Source of the DNA: Ananas comosus
Lineage: Eukaryota; Streptophyta; Magnoliopsida; Poales; Bromeliaceae
Direction of reading: 5' to 3'
Assembly (NCBI RefSeq): GCF_001540865.1
Contig: NC_033626.1
Coordinates: 13,484,065 to 13,548,064, forward strand
DNA: 64,000 nt
This document shows, one piece after another, positions 54,101 to 64,000 of this stretch (position 1 is its first letter; the number at the start of each line of letters is the position of its first letter). Below the pieces are notes generated by a model. That model was given only the letters and a program-made list of their open reading frames with translations, searched no databases and was not told where the DNA came from. Both the position numbers and the translations under genes were made by a program.

Positions 54101-57100
54101 GCAACCCTATACTACACTTATACGCTTGTCATGATGGGGCAAGTGCAATGTCTTAATAAAGTATCAAAGCTCAGACCTTCAAGTTCCAAAAGCTACAGCG
54201 ACTGAGGATAGAACTTCCTATTTTAGTTCCTCTCCAACTCAACCATAAGTTGACCTTAATAAGCCCATGAATTCCCGAATTACAACAGAACACAGATTCA
54301 CCCAATCTGATATATCTACTAGAAAAAAGGATAACTATAACATGTGAGAAGTTATCACCTTTCTTTTACCAAGGAATGGATATCTTCTGCAGCTTCACTA
54401 GAAACCTACAGGAAAAATGAAAAGAATTAGAATAAAGGCAAGCCTTTCAAAAAGATCAAGTTTTTTCATATTATTTTGGATCTAAAGTTTGCGAGATATA
54501 TAACGTCTAAAGGCACTATGCTCAATAGTTCCTCACTTCATCCTAGCAGGAAACCATTAAACATCTCAAAGGCATACAAATAAAAAGCATTATTCTGCAA
54601 ACGTGTGCTCACTATAAAAGGCATTATTCTGCAAACTTGTGCTCACTACTCTTATGAATGCTCAGAACCTCAGACCTTCAATAGAAAAACCTACAGTGCC
54701 CAAAGTTGAAAACATGTGATTTGTATCTAGGAGTAAGCATAAAATTTAAGGAATTTATTGGGCGTAATGCATGTGACTACACAAACATGCACACTTATCT
54801 GCGAGGAAGTCATCATAAACTTCCACCGTCATGTTAGAGATTAAGATAACAGAACGTTGAACTATCATAAATTGAAAACGAATGCAATCAAGCAGCTCAA
54901 TCCTTAGGGACAACAGAAAAACACAGGGCATGAATATAAACTATCGGTAAATGCAGATCAAGAACAAACAGATTAAGTTAAATTGGGTAATGAATGGCAA
55001 AAATGATACCTACATGTAATCCATCAGTTCGCATGTATGTTATCAACCCCGTTGCTTCTTCATCTGATAGTTTGACCCCCTCATACAGCTTCTGAGCCAG
55101 CTGCAATTAAATGATGCCGTAATAAAAATAGTTCTTCGATGAAAAATCCTATCATCTTGGGATAGACTTAAACAAGTAAAATATAACTAAATCAGATAAT
55201 CTTCTGAAAGTCGTTGAGTAATTTATGAATATTCAAAACGAAACCACTACTATGAAATATTTAGCAATGTTAAAGAAGCAACCAACCGCATGTAAGACCT
55301 AAGATTCAATTGAAAAATAATGTGTAGATGCCAATAATACAAGTTATTGGCATAGAAACTGAAACTGCAATTAGCTAAATGTCAAATTAAGTAATACTAC
55401 ATCTGAAAAACAGATCAATCATATGTATCGACTGGCTCCCCTCGAGGTCAAGCCAACATGAGAATTGTTTAAATAGTTTCAAGGTAAAGTGATAAACAAA
55501 CAAGACTCTGCTAATTGGCATCATAGGACCCCCTGCTTTTCTCAAATAGCAATTCATGGTCAGATTGAAAAAATTAGATCCCACTAAGGAAATGAGCCTA
55601 TTTTTCATAAAGAAAAAGGATGCAAGAGGTCATTAAATCTCTGAAGAATGAGAAACAAACCTTCATTGTATAAGCAGCAGTAAAGTGCAGCTTGTTAGCA
55701 GAATCTTGCTGAAGACTTGATGTTATATAAGGCATGGGAGGATTTTTATAAACTTTGCTCATTTTTACACCTATCACTTTAAATTTAGAGGAAGAGGCTC
55801 GTTTTTCAATGGCCTGTGCCTCTGCTTGAGAGCCTACAGATAGCTGATCCAATTTTTTGGAATCAAAATGAGTTAAATATGAAGAAATAGAGCTTTTGTT
55901 CTTTGAAGAATCTGAACTTGAAACTTGAAAGTCAACCCCAACACTCCAATACTCTTGTGGATTAAATTGTTCAATCTCTGTCTCCCTATCACATAAAAGT
56001 GCCAAGGCTGCAGATTGGACACGGCCAGCCGACTGGCAACCAGGTAGCTTCCTCCATAAAAGTGGTGATATGCTGAAACCAATCAAGTAATCAAGGGCGC
56101 GCCGTGCAAGATAAGCATTGACCAAATTCATATCTATATCTCTGGGAGAGTGCAAAGCACTTTTGACAGAAGCCTCCGTTATTTCATAAAATACGACTCT
56201 TGCCACAGTGATATTTCCACCTAAGGCATCTTGTTGTTGTAGCATTTCAGTGATATGCCAAGCAATTGCTTCACCCTCACGGTCAGGATCAGATGCAAGA
56301 ATAAGATTTTCCGCTCTGGGAAGAAGAACGGACGAATGTAAGAAAAGGGTGAATCAGATGCACGACCTTTTTCCACAAAAGAAATTTCTAATGAAACCAT
56401 TGCAAACAATGACAAAATAAAGAATGAAGAGTAAACTTTAACTACATGGAGCATAAATAAAGGAACAGTCATTTAGTAGTGGAGCTACCGGGCAGATGAC
56501 CTTGCTTAGCGTTCACAATCTCCAACAGCTGATTTTTATGTCCTTAAGTCCATTAGTTGACGTATTAAGAATGCCGATTTAGTAGCTTTAATGAACAATT
56601 GCTACCAACAATGTTGTCGCTGTCATAGATAAATTGTAGAAATCATAGGAACGATCAACTAGATCAAGGACAATAGCATTGTCTTTTTTTAATAAAAATT
56701 ACAAAAATTACAATTAATAAAAACAGATTTTTACATAAGAAACAATTGTCAAATATCTTAACTGGTTTATTCAATCAGGTTAAATACAAAATAATAGCTC
56801 AACAATGATGACGGATGTAAGCAAATGCAACAGAAGAAAAAATAATTCATTCCTTCATTGAAATATCTGTAAATGAAACTTTTTTCATCTTTCAGTTGAA
56901 TCATATATGGTAATACAGAGCATTACAGTATGTAATGAACTGATTTTCATTCAGAAAATCTATAAAGAAACAAAATATGGAGGGGAATCATGAAGCTCTA
57001 GTTAATAGTAGTTAGAAAAAGGATTATTTCCTTACAAATCCGTCTACTAAGGTTAGATGGTAATGTTGTTGCTTTCTGGTGACAAAGATAATTGCTTACT

Positions 57101-58971
57101 TATCCCGTTTGAACCTATAAAAGAGATTAACTTATCATTGCCATAAATATTTAACCTATAGAGACATAATTAAGTTAGATCCTCTGATCTAAGGGTTTCA
57201 CTATACGTAAAATAAATGGATTCTTTCTACATTCCAATTCAGGGATTATAACTCTTATCTTAAGAACCATTCGCATAAGATTTTTTAAATCCAGAGTGTG
57301 AATCATACAAATCCTAAAAAAAAAGTTTCTTACAATTATAAACTTAGCCACCAATTCTTTCAAAATGAGATTCGTATGTATGCCACAATTATGTAGTATG
57401 GTAAATAAGAACCAACATAAAGAAGCATACCCGCTTAATGCTACCTTAATGCTCTTAAGATGTGTCCAGGCAGCAGAAGGCACCTCCCAAACCATGCTGA
57501 AGTCATCATCAGTCCTGACTGATCGTGACCTAGCAGCCAAGTCTCTAACATGACCATAACTAGGCAGCACCTCATACTTATCCCCTAGATAATTCTGGAT
57601 GACTCTTGCTTTTGTGACTGACTCCACCACAACAACCGATTTACCGGTTGGAGGGTAAAGAGGGTGAAGGGAATTATGCTGCTTCCTTCCAAACTTTGCA
57701 CATTTAACAGAAGAATTCTGACTGCTATTTTTAACTTCATGAGATGTAATAGCCACATTGGCTTTCTGTGCTCTTGAAGATCTTTTCGAACTTTTAGGCT
57801 CCTTTTTAGTTCCAGAAGCACTTTTAGATGGTATTTCCTCCTGTTTTGAAACAGGCTTCCAATTCTTCTTTTCTGGAGTTTTAGTAGCTTTCTTGGTCGG
57901 TTCTTTCTTTTCTCTAAGGCCTACAGCAACTTGCTCTCCACTCTGTGCAGCAATTGCACTTCTGGTAACTGTCTTATCAGTGCATGCAACATCCTTTGCG
58001 GAGTTACCGGTGAATGCAGCATTCGCCTCTCCATTAATACTGGCACAAGTGGCTAGTGAATTTTCTCGTCTCTTTGATCCATGAAGCAGGTGAGATGCAC
58101 CAGGACCATCTTCTGTTTTACTACCTTTCACAACTAAGTTATCTTGGAAACTCTTTGATCTGGCCACAAGTTGGAACTTCTTTTTACTCTTGGTTGAAAA
58201 CAATCTTTTGTTTCTGTGTTCACGAGCCATCAAATTAAATATAGGAGTGCTTTCAGATCCAGAAATGCCAATACCGCAACTATTGAAATGTCTAATAGAA
58301 TAAGAGGGCATCTGTTTAAACTGCGGAGAAACTCTAATAGAAATCCCAGCATCCATCTTTCTCAATGAATTAACCTTCAGTATTAGTTGTACAGGCTTTA
58401 CATTGGAACCATTAAAGCCTAATGGCGAATAAGGCATGCAGCTGCATGGAAAATTCTGCAACGCCCTATATTGAAGCTGCAACAAGAAACCCAAAGGCGA
58501 GACATTTGAGCACTGAAATATTTGCAATATTTAGATAGTTGCGCATGAGACTGCAAGAATCCCCAGAAGGACCAACCATTACTTACAAGCTATAGTGAGG
58601 CAATATGACAAACAAGAAATAGGCAGAATTACAAACCCCAAATTTCTTGAAGCCAGCTATGATCAAACCCTTTCTACAACTTTATATGCATTAAATATGT
58701 TGTCAATGACGAAAAGCTAATCTCCTAAGAAAATCCTACAGAGGTTTAAATCTTTGAAAACCTTACAGAGCTGATACTAAAGGCTCAAACCTTCAAAGAA
58801 CATAGGATTCTCATTCGCTTGCCACCATCGTTCACAAGAATCACAAATCAATACATCGCATTCAAGAAACGGGAAATGATAAAAAATGAAAAGCGTAGAT
58901 ACCATGGCTGGAGAAGAGAAACTCCTTGGTAAGCAGCTGGGGAAGAAGAGCCTACGAAGCTGGAGCGCCAT
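45172..58971 (-). CDS. Bacterial-type DNA topoisomerase IA, organelle-type (21 exons)
   Basis: Exons in transcript order: 58971-58903, 58512-57431, 56315-55661, 55100-55014, 54405-54359, 53834-53725, 53626-53526, 51434-51342, 51050-50967, 50692-50609, 50467-50399, 49245-49186, 48613-48542, 47669-47562, 47457-47381, 46677-46594, 46504-46393, 46299-46210, 45803-45738, 45629-45534, 45303-45172. They total 3378 nt, 1125 residues, in frame throughout. It relaxes negative supercoils via a 5'-phosphotyrosine. The N-terminus is rich in Arg, Ser and Leu (residues 1-23 and beyond), a plausible mitochondrial/plastid presequence. TOPRIM starts near 313, with catalytic E320 (V-E-S-V-T-K-A) and D393-P-D395-R-E397. 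The core follows, with nucleophile Y624 in I-T-Y-M-R-T-D. At the C-terminus is a four-Cys zinc ribbon (C-P-S-C...G-C-D-Q-H-P-K-C), then Gly/Tyr- and basic C-terminal repeats. The intron after 50967 has a GC donor. Introns and presequence exclude bacterial contamination. Confidence 0.9.
49572..49860. repeat. Tandem duplication of about 144 bp within a topoisomerase intron
   Basis: The unit beginning GGTTAGACATGTAATCTCAA at 49572 recurs from 49716 with few changes, both ending GTGTATTGAAAACTAT. It lies in intron 11, between the exons at 50399 and 49245. Confidence 0.85.
51562..52030. mobile_element. Nonautonomous element with 11-bp target duplication in a topoisomerase intron
   Basis: The direct repeat TAGAAAGTAAG at 51562-51572 and 52020-52030 flanks about 447 bp. 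The ends are inverted: GATGTCAATGGGT at the left and ACCCGTTGACATC at the right. The interior consists of degenerate GGGTATGGATA / CCCGAACCCG repeats on both strands. The 11-bp duplication fits a MULE-like or retroposed element; class unresolved. Confidence 0.7.
52218..52244. repeat. (GA)n microsatellite
   Basis: About 13 GA units within intron 7 of the topoisomerase gene. Confidence 0.95.
52398..52660 (+). mobile_element. MITE with about 45-bp terminal inverted repeats
   Basis: The left end GAGTTGAGCTGGAATACTATTA... through TTTGGGCTCTTTTGCTAT has an inverse counterpart at the right end (ATAGCAAAAGAGCCCAAAT... ATTCCAACTCAATTC). The core contains the CCACTCAACCCTAGGGGG block shared with 3890-4062 and 11343-11582. 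It is in the same topoisomerase intron as the element at 51562. Confidence 0.75.
53000..53295. repeat. MITE-derived sequence with a local tandem repeat
   Basis: ACTATCAATAGCAAAGG-type ends occur in both orientations. A unit of about 60 bp (TTGTATAGAGTAAAGCTAGA, then CCATCAATAGCAAAGGTGTT) is repeated at 53151 and 53213. Intronic and non-coding. Confidence 0.6.
53951..53973. repeat. (GGTTA)n short tandem repeat
   Basis: Four GGTTA pentamers followed by GGT, in a topoisomerase intron. The unit differs from the plant telomere unit. Confidence 0.9.
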
Positions 58972-59500
58972 GCGAGCCCTCTGAGGATCCGCTAAAGATA
59001 AGAGAGGGCCCCCGAAGCTATCACGAAGAAGGAAAATGAGCGTAAAAACATTAGCACACGATTCAAGAAATGGAGGAGAGAGCTTACAGCTGCAGCGATG
59101 GCGATGGTCGTACCTGAGGATATCTAGGGTTAGGGTTAGGGTTTTGGGGCGGCATCAGCTGCGGAGCATCACTACGACGACGGAGGAAGAAGAAACGGGC
59201 CAGTGTTCCGAACAGAGAGCGCTCCTCTCTCTCACTCTCTCTCTCTCTCTCTCTCTCCCTCTCTCGGGCGCGGCTTTGGATACGCGCACAAATGGAAAGG
59301 AGATATCGGTTCGTTAGGGGTTTTACTTGTGGCGAGGTTTTTATACATGCGGGACCGGGGGCGAATGGACTGGTCTAGGGTTCCGGTTTAGGTTGAGACG
59401 GTTCGACCGGACCGGGTGTTGTATTTCGGCCGGTTCAGGTTGAGTCGAGATGTGACTCGAACCTTACTTCCTTGGCGCAACGTGATCAGTGCGTGCTTGG
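58972..59500 (-). promoter_or_regulatory. Topoisomerase promoter and 5' UTR with telo-box
   Basis: Triple telomere-like AAACCCTAACCCTAACCCT at 59144-59126 (minus strand), about 155 bp upstream of the ATG. It is followed further upstream by a CT/GA-rich tract at 59224-59265. Telo-boxes are typical of plant genes expressed in dividing cells. No convincing gene lies on the plus strand here. Confidence 0.55.
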
Positions 59501-60176
59501 GGCTTTTTTATAAAATGACCCTCTAAAAAATTGTAATTGGCAAAATAATCATGTAAAAATTTTATTTGTAAAACTAACCCTCCTTTCGCCACGTAGGCGG
59601 CACGTCAAGATTTTCTTATAAAGACGGTAAATCGTTCGCCGTTTTCTCTTATTTCTTTTATTTTAAAGGCGGTAAATCGTTCACCGCTTTTTCCCATTTC
59701 TTTTAAAGGCGGTAAATCGTTCACCTCTTTCTCCCATTTTTTTAAAAAACGATAAATCATTCACCGCTTTTCACTTATTTACTGTTCCTTTCTATATCCC
59801 ATATAATCTTAACAACTTTTAAAACCTAATAATTTATCCATATAATTTCATATAAAGGCAGTTAAGATTATATGAAATTATATAAATAAATTATTAGGAT
59901 TTAAAGATTGTTAAGATTATATGTAATTTGTTAGAATTTTTATGTGGTTGTTAGGATTATATAAGAAATATAGAAAATAACAATAAATAAGTTATGGAAG
60001 AAAACGGTGAATGATTCACCGCCTTTAAAAGAAATGGGAGAACGCGGTGAACGATTCACCGTCTTTAAATGAAATAGGAGAAAAGAGGATTAATTTTACA
60101 AATAAAATTTTGAGTGGATTATTTCGCAAATTTTAAAATTTTAGAGGGTTGTTTTATAAAAAAGTCCGCGTGCTTG
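59491..60176. mobile_element. MULE-like TIR element with 9-bp target duplication
   Basis: GCGTGCTTG is present at 59491-59499 and again at 60168-60176. The element between them (668 bp) has long inverted ends: the left starts GGGGCTTTTTTATAAAATGA, and the right, inverted, starts GGACTTTTTTATAAAACAA. Inside the left arm, the palindromic unit CGGTAAATCGTTCACCG is repeated four times with changes; two more inverse units lie in the right arm. Nine-bp duplications and long TIRs are characteristic of Mutator-like elements. No coding capacity. Confidence 0.8.
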
Positions 60177-60933
60177 TCGCTGTTTAAAAAGTGGGCGAAA
60201 ATGAGAATAAATGAAAAGAAAGAGATGGAACAAGTGAGCAAGGTTTGCACACTTACTATTTTAAATTGTCTTCATAGTATTCTTTACAATTGTAATGCTT
60301 TTATATGCAAGTTGTTATTAAATTATAAATTATATCAAATAATTTATCTACTGATTTGAATACTTCGGATAATGGATAGGATAAATATTTGGAATCAAAA
60401 AAAAAAAAAGGTTGAAACTAGGCCAATTTGTATCTGATGAGAATGTGGCGTGGTTAAAATTACAGAGCAATACCTATTTGTACATGTAAATTTTATAATC
60501 TATTTTATCTAAAGATTAATATTTTTGCAGTAAACTAGTTATTTCTTTTAATATGAAAAATTAAATGAATAGGTATAAATTTTGCACTCTCTATTTGAGT
60601 ACACAAGTGGCACTTAAAATTATAATGAGTAAATAAATGGTATATGCACACCTGATCATATTATTATGGAAAGCATAAAGTTTGATAGATGATCTATTAA
60701 AATCCTGTTTGTTTATCCATCCATTATCTCCGAAGCTTCAGAAATATCTTTGTAGATTGAGCTTTAGAAAGTGGAGAAACCTGCTTCAATTATTTGCAGC
60801 TCCTTCCCAGTGGCGCATAACAATATTACTTTACTGTCTATTTTGTTCCCATTTGTCTACCTATACCAAATATATTATCTGAGAATTCTCTCTTATTCGA
60901 CATATTCTTTATTTTTAAGTATGTAAATATTTT
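60177..60933. other. Intergenic, no gene seen
   Basis: AT-rich, short random open frames only. Confidence 0.5.
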
Positions 60934-61083
60934 ACCGACTGTCTCTAGCACGAGTGGTAAAAAACTTAGTAGTTGGTATTCGAGATCGAAAATTCAAAGC
61001 ATATTTGCTTTATATTTTCAGTTAGATTCATTTATTTAAAATAAAATAATAAAATAGATAAAATGCTATTTTTCTCTAAAAAA
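60934..61083 (+). mobile_element. SINE-like copy (degenerate)
   Basis: ACCGACTGTCTCTAGCACGA, GTGGTAAAAAACTTAGTAGT, a decayed box B (AAAATTCAAAGC), TTATATTTTCAGTTAGATTC, then ATAAAATGCTATTTTTCTC and a short A run. Same order as the SINE at 26943-27128. Confidence 0.6.
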
Positions 61084-61228
61084 TACATATAATATTTTTA
61101 ATCTAATAATTTATCTCTTAGGCTCATTCTAAATAATAAAAATAATAATAACTAACGTATAGAGGAGGAAGTTGAGAGTAGATGAAGTAGAGCTCTAACG
61201 TAACTTGAGTTACATTATATTTTTCACC

Positions 61229-61914
61229 TAGGGGCCTGTTTGTTTCGACGGAAGTGGGGTGGAAGTGGGACGGGGAAAGTGATTTTCGGTGAAAACTAAC
61301 CACTTCCGCTGTTTGGTTCACCGTAAGTTTATTACGCCCGAAAGTTCAGTTCACCCAAAATAAGGAACTTGACTTCGCCCTCCCATGGGGCGAAGTCAAT
61401 TTCGGTGAAGTGAAAAAAAGGCAAGANAAAATATGATCAAATTTGATTAGGTAAACTTTAATATATTTTTTGTTTAATTTGTATATTTAGAAAATGATGA
61501 AAAATGAATTTGTTAAATGTTAATAATTTTTTAACTTTAGAATTTTATTTGTTGCATTATTATAATTTATATGCAAACAAATAATATAATTTTTTAAAAT
61601 TTTATTTTATAATTATACATATATATAATTATATACATATATAATTATATTAATTTTTATTTATTATAATTTATTATTCACTATAAGTTATAAAATAGAC
61701 AATAATATCACTTTGGAGGTAAGTATACCGGGGGTGGAGAGCTACACTTTTTACGTCATCTACTTCCTACCAAACAAACAACAGAACTCGCAGAACTGCA
61801 CTTCCACAGTTAAAAACAAACAGCAGAAGTAAACTAATTTTCACCCCAACTCCACTTCAACCCAAAGTCCACTTCCACCCCAAGTCTACTTACGTTGAAA
61901 CAAATATGCCCCTA
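61229..61914. mobile_element. TIR element of about 686 bp
   Basis: The left end TAGGGGCCTGTTTGTTTCGA and the right end, inverted, TAGGGGCATATTTGTTTCAA match for about 40 bp, including the following AAGT...GGGGTGGAAGTGG. Both ends sit at TA, consistent with a TA target duplication. The interior is AT-rich and non-coding and includes an N at 61427. Confidence 0.65.
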
Positions 61915-62089
61915 TACAAAAACAAATAACGAAAGTGATGGAACTTGAGTTCCATCACTCCACTTACACCAAAACAAACGGGTTATGGTCCTGCTCAGGC
62001 ACGATGCAACCCACCAGCGTGCGGCACCACGGGGCCCTTTGAGAAAGCTCTTTCAAAACCAAATACTTTTGCAGTTACAATAAGAATTG
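61915..62089. other. Short intergenic stretch with a small palindrome
   Basis: Contains GTGATGGAACTTGAGTTCCATCAC (about 61935-61958), a nearly perfect inverted repeat. Nothing else recognised. Confidence 0.5.
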
Positions 62090-62236
62090 GGAAAGAATGT
62101 ACGTAAATGTTTTCCATCTAATATGTAGGATTTTAAGTTTGAATTTTAATTGATTCGTATTTTAAATTAAATTGATTTTTTAATAAAATAAACGAAGTGA
62201 ATAACATATTAATTTTCTCTTAAAAAAAAAAAAAAG
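62090..62236 (+). mobile_element. SINE-like copy (strongly degenerate)
   Basis: The remaining parts are GGATTTTAAGTTTGAATTTT, TTGATTCGTATTTTAAATT, AAATAAACGAAGTGAATAAC and TTTTCTCTT with A13. These correspond to the latter half and tail of the SINE at 26943. Confidence 0.45.
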
Positions 62237-62409
62237 TAATGTGGAATGTTGACCAGGTTTTTGAAATCAGTCACCGTCTAGCACCGACCGAACGTAGCGT
62301 CTCCATAGAGTTGGTGGGTTAGCTTTTGACCAATCCAATTCCCATTTCCCGTTCAAAGAGAAATTATTTCTCGCACTAGCTTTGTCGGTTTAATTCACAC
62401 ATTGTGCTT

Positions 62410-62540
62410 AATATTTGATAATTAATTTTCTTAGCCTCCGGGCCAAGTTGCCCCACACTTGTAGCTTAATTTACTAATTTATTGAATGAAGCGGGTAACG
62501 TGCTACCTATTTCTTAAAAAAATATTTAATAATTAATTTT
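62410..62540 (+). mobile_element. 5'-truncated LINE tail with about 20-bp target duplication
   Basis: Flanked by AATATTTGATAATTAATTTT (62410-62429) and AATATTTAATAATTAATTTT (62521-62540). The insert reads CCGGGCCAAGTTGCCCCACA, CTTGTAGCTTAATTTACTAA, TTGAATGAAGCGGGTAACGT, GCTACC, TATTTCTT and an A run. Same 3' end as the LINE copies at 1-545 and 16151-16395. Confidence 0.8.
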
Positions 62541-62564
62541 TAAAATTAATAACTAATTTTTTAG

Positions 62565-62697
62565 ATGCAATTTAAAATATTTAAAGATTTATGGATAAAA
62601 AATAAGTTGAAAATATAAATCAATTAGGATTCGAATTTGAAATCTCGGATATCAATCATCAAATTCTTTACCACTTGCACCAGGGACGGTTGGTAAA
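62565..62697 (-). mobile_element. SINE-like copy, minus strand
   Basis: On the minus strand: CCAACCGTCCCTGGTGCAAG, TGGTAAAGAATTTGATGATT, GATATCCGAGATTTC, box B TTCGAATCCTAATTG and TTTATATTTTCAACTTATTT. The head is well preserved; the tail is decayed. Confidence 0.65.
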
Positions 62698-64000
62698 AAA
62701 ATCGTTAATTTCAAAAGGTATTGTATTGGCAATCGGTAGATTGAAAGTATAGAAGAAGATATTATTTGATCCATAACAAATAAATATTCATAATTTATGT
62801 ATTATGACACGTAGATATTTTTCATATCACAAAATGCATATAATAATATAAACTCTAACTTTTTATACTTTTATTATAAAATTTTAGGCGTATAATATAG
62901 CTGCAGCAGCAGATCACTAATAAGCGAATCAATTTGTGTGCCGCATTAAAAAAAAAAATCACAGATAATTAAGATAGAGGATTTTTTTTTTTTTTTTACC
63001 GAGAAAATCCATACGGCTCATTTTTAAAACTTCCCAAACTTTTAATAGCGATTTAGGATACGAGTCAATTACACATTTACACCAGTCAATAGTAATAAAA
63101 ACAGCTACTATTTTATTTAATTTGAAATTCTTTATTCTTAATAATGTATTGTCCTCGCGGATGGAAATGAATAAACAAAATAAAAGGCGCTGTTCATCGT
63201 CCCCGTCACGCTTTTCGTGAATTAAAAAAAAGAGAGATTCCCCCCGCCATTAACGGGTTGTATGTTATATCATACTCGGAAAAATAAAAACAGATCCTCT
63301 CCGTCAAAATCCCCACCTACCGCCACTCCCGAGTAATCTCACTCGTCCACAGCTACACATATATTTATCCAACGTGCATTCGCACTACCGGATTTAGAAT
63401 TTATTGCTTGCACCAGGTGCACCTGTTCAACCGTGCACACCCCATCTCTAATATTCATCATATATTTCAAAATTCAAAATTCCACTAATCTCTCGAGTTA
63501 TATTAGGAAAAACTTCAAATACCTCCGTACCAGTTACAAATTATATTTAGAAAAAAAGTTTCCCAAAATCTTCATGTAATGTAACTTAATTTTTCTATTT
63601 TAGGTTACTAACTTATCTTTTAAGGTGCATATATAAATTTCTGTATTTTTTAATTTACAAATAAAAAGGTACTAAAATATCAAATTTTATAAATCATATA
63701 AAAGGTTAATAAATTATGGTATTATTTTTTATTACAAATAACAGCAATGCTATCTGTATAGCTAGAATCTACATGTGTATGTTACATCTTAGACTTCTTA
63801 TGACTATAGATTCAACAAAGGGCGTGTTTAATTCAAAATGAGAAATAAAATTGAAATAAAAATCGGAATGAATAAGAATCGAAAAAGAAATAATACAACC
63901 TCCCGGTATATTTGGTTCAGAATAACAATCGGAATTAGTATGGTTGATTTGTACTTTTAATATTTAAGAAAATTTAATTATCAAAAAATAATTAAAATAA
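62698..64000. other. Intergenic, no gene seen
   Basis: AT-rich. From about 63823 a stretch beginning GGGCGTGTTTAATTCAAAAT resembles the 'GTGTTTGGTTC' MITE-like ends seen at 23435, 24836 and 33750; it runs off the window. No coding sequence recognised. Confidence 0.5.

Noticed and set aside
45172..58971. Recent bacterial transfer or contamination as origin of the topoisomerase IA
   Set aside because: Twenty introns with plant splice sites, an N-terminal presequence and family-typical plant C-terminal repeats show a long-resident nuclear gene.
59126..59144. Interstitial telomere sequence
   Set aside because: Only three units and positioned just upstream of a gene start; better explained as a telo-box promoter element.

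Overview
This window is nuclear DNA from a flowering plant, most likely a monocot. The evidence is split genes with GT-AG (and two GC-AG) introns, AT-rich intergenic DNA full of MITEs, SINEs and LINE tails, GC-richer intronless family genes, telo-box promoters, and plant-only families (nepenthesin-type aspartic proteases, SIAMESE-related CDK inhibitors, an organelle-type topoisomerase IA with an N-terminal presequence). The species cannot be named from sequence alone; a commelinid such as pineapple would fit, but that is a guess.

Layout. (1) 1-5.6 kb: the 3' end of an L1-type LINE, then MITEs, a foldback element, microsatellites and a 56-bp perfect palindrome. (2) 5.9-21.4 kb: a tandem cluster of secreted A1-family aspartic proteases. 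Four copies are intact (two on + with an altered DTAS first active site, one canonical on +, one on -). Four are broken (one 4-bp frameshift, one nonsense plus 5-bp insertion, one internal-deletion relic, one 5'-truncated copy). Their promoters share a palindromic AGATATGCATATCT-like element. (3) 21.0-25.7 kb and 32.9-36.4 kb: two arms of an inverted segmental duplication. Each arm carries a SIAMESE-related (SMR-like) gene with tandem DLNxxP (EAR-type) motifs behind an array of 59-bp TATA-box repeats, a candidate box C/D snoRNA, and an aspartic protease (complete at left, cut off at right). The left arm has an additional partial SMR-like copy next to an N. (4) 29.97-32.65 kb, between the arms: an intact five-exon vacuolar-type amino acid transporter (AVT6/SLC38-like). 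(5) 37.6-44.0 kb: a 12-exon FHA-domain protein of the kanadaptin (SLC4A1AP) type. (6) 45.2-59.0 kb on the minus strand, convergent with it: a 21-exon bacterial-type topoisomerase IA, predicted 1125 residues. (7) 59.5-64 kb: MULE-like and other TIR elements, SINEs and a LINE tail.

The single-copy genes look ordinary and intact. The unusual content is in the accessory part: birth and death of protease copies, duplicated cell-cycle-inhibitor genes with repeated core promoters and repeated repression motifs, and a LINE/SINE set that shares one palindromic 3' tail. I joined exons by hand from splice consensus, reading frame and family similarity; all three multi-exon models close in frame.
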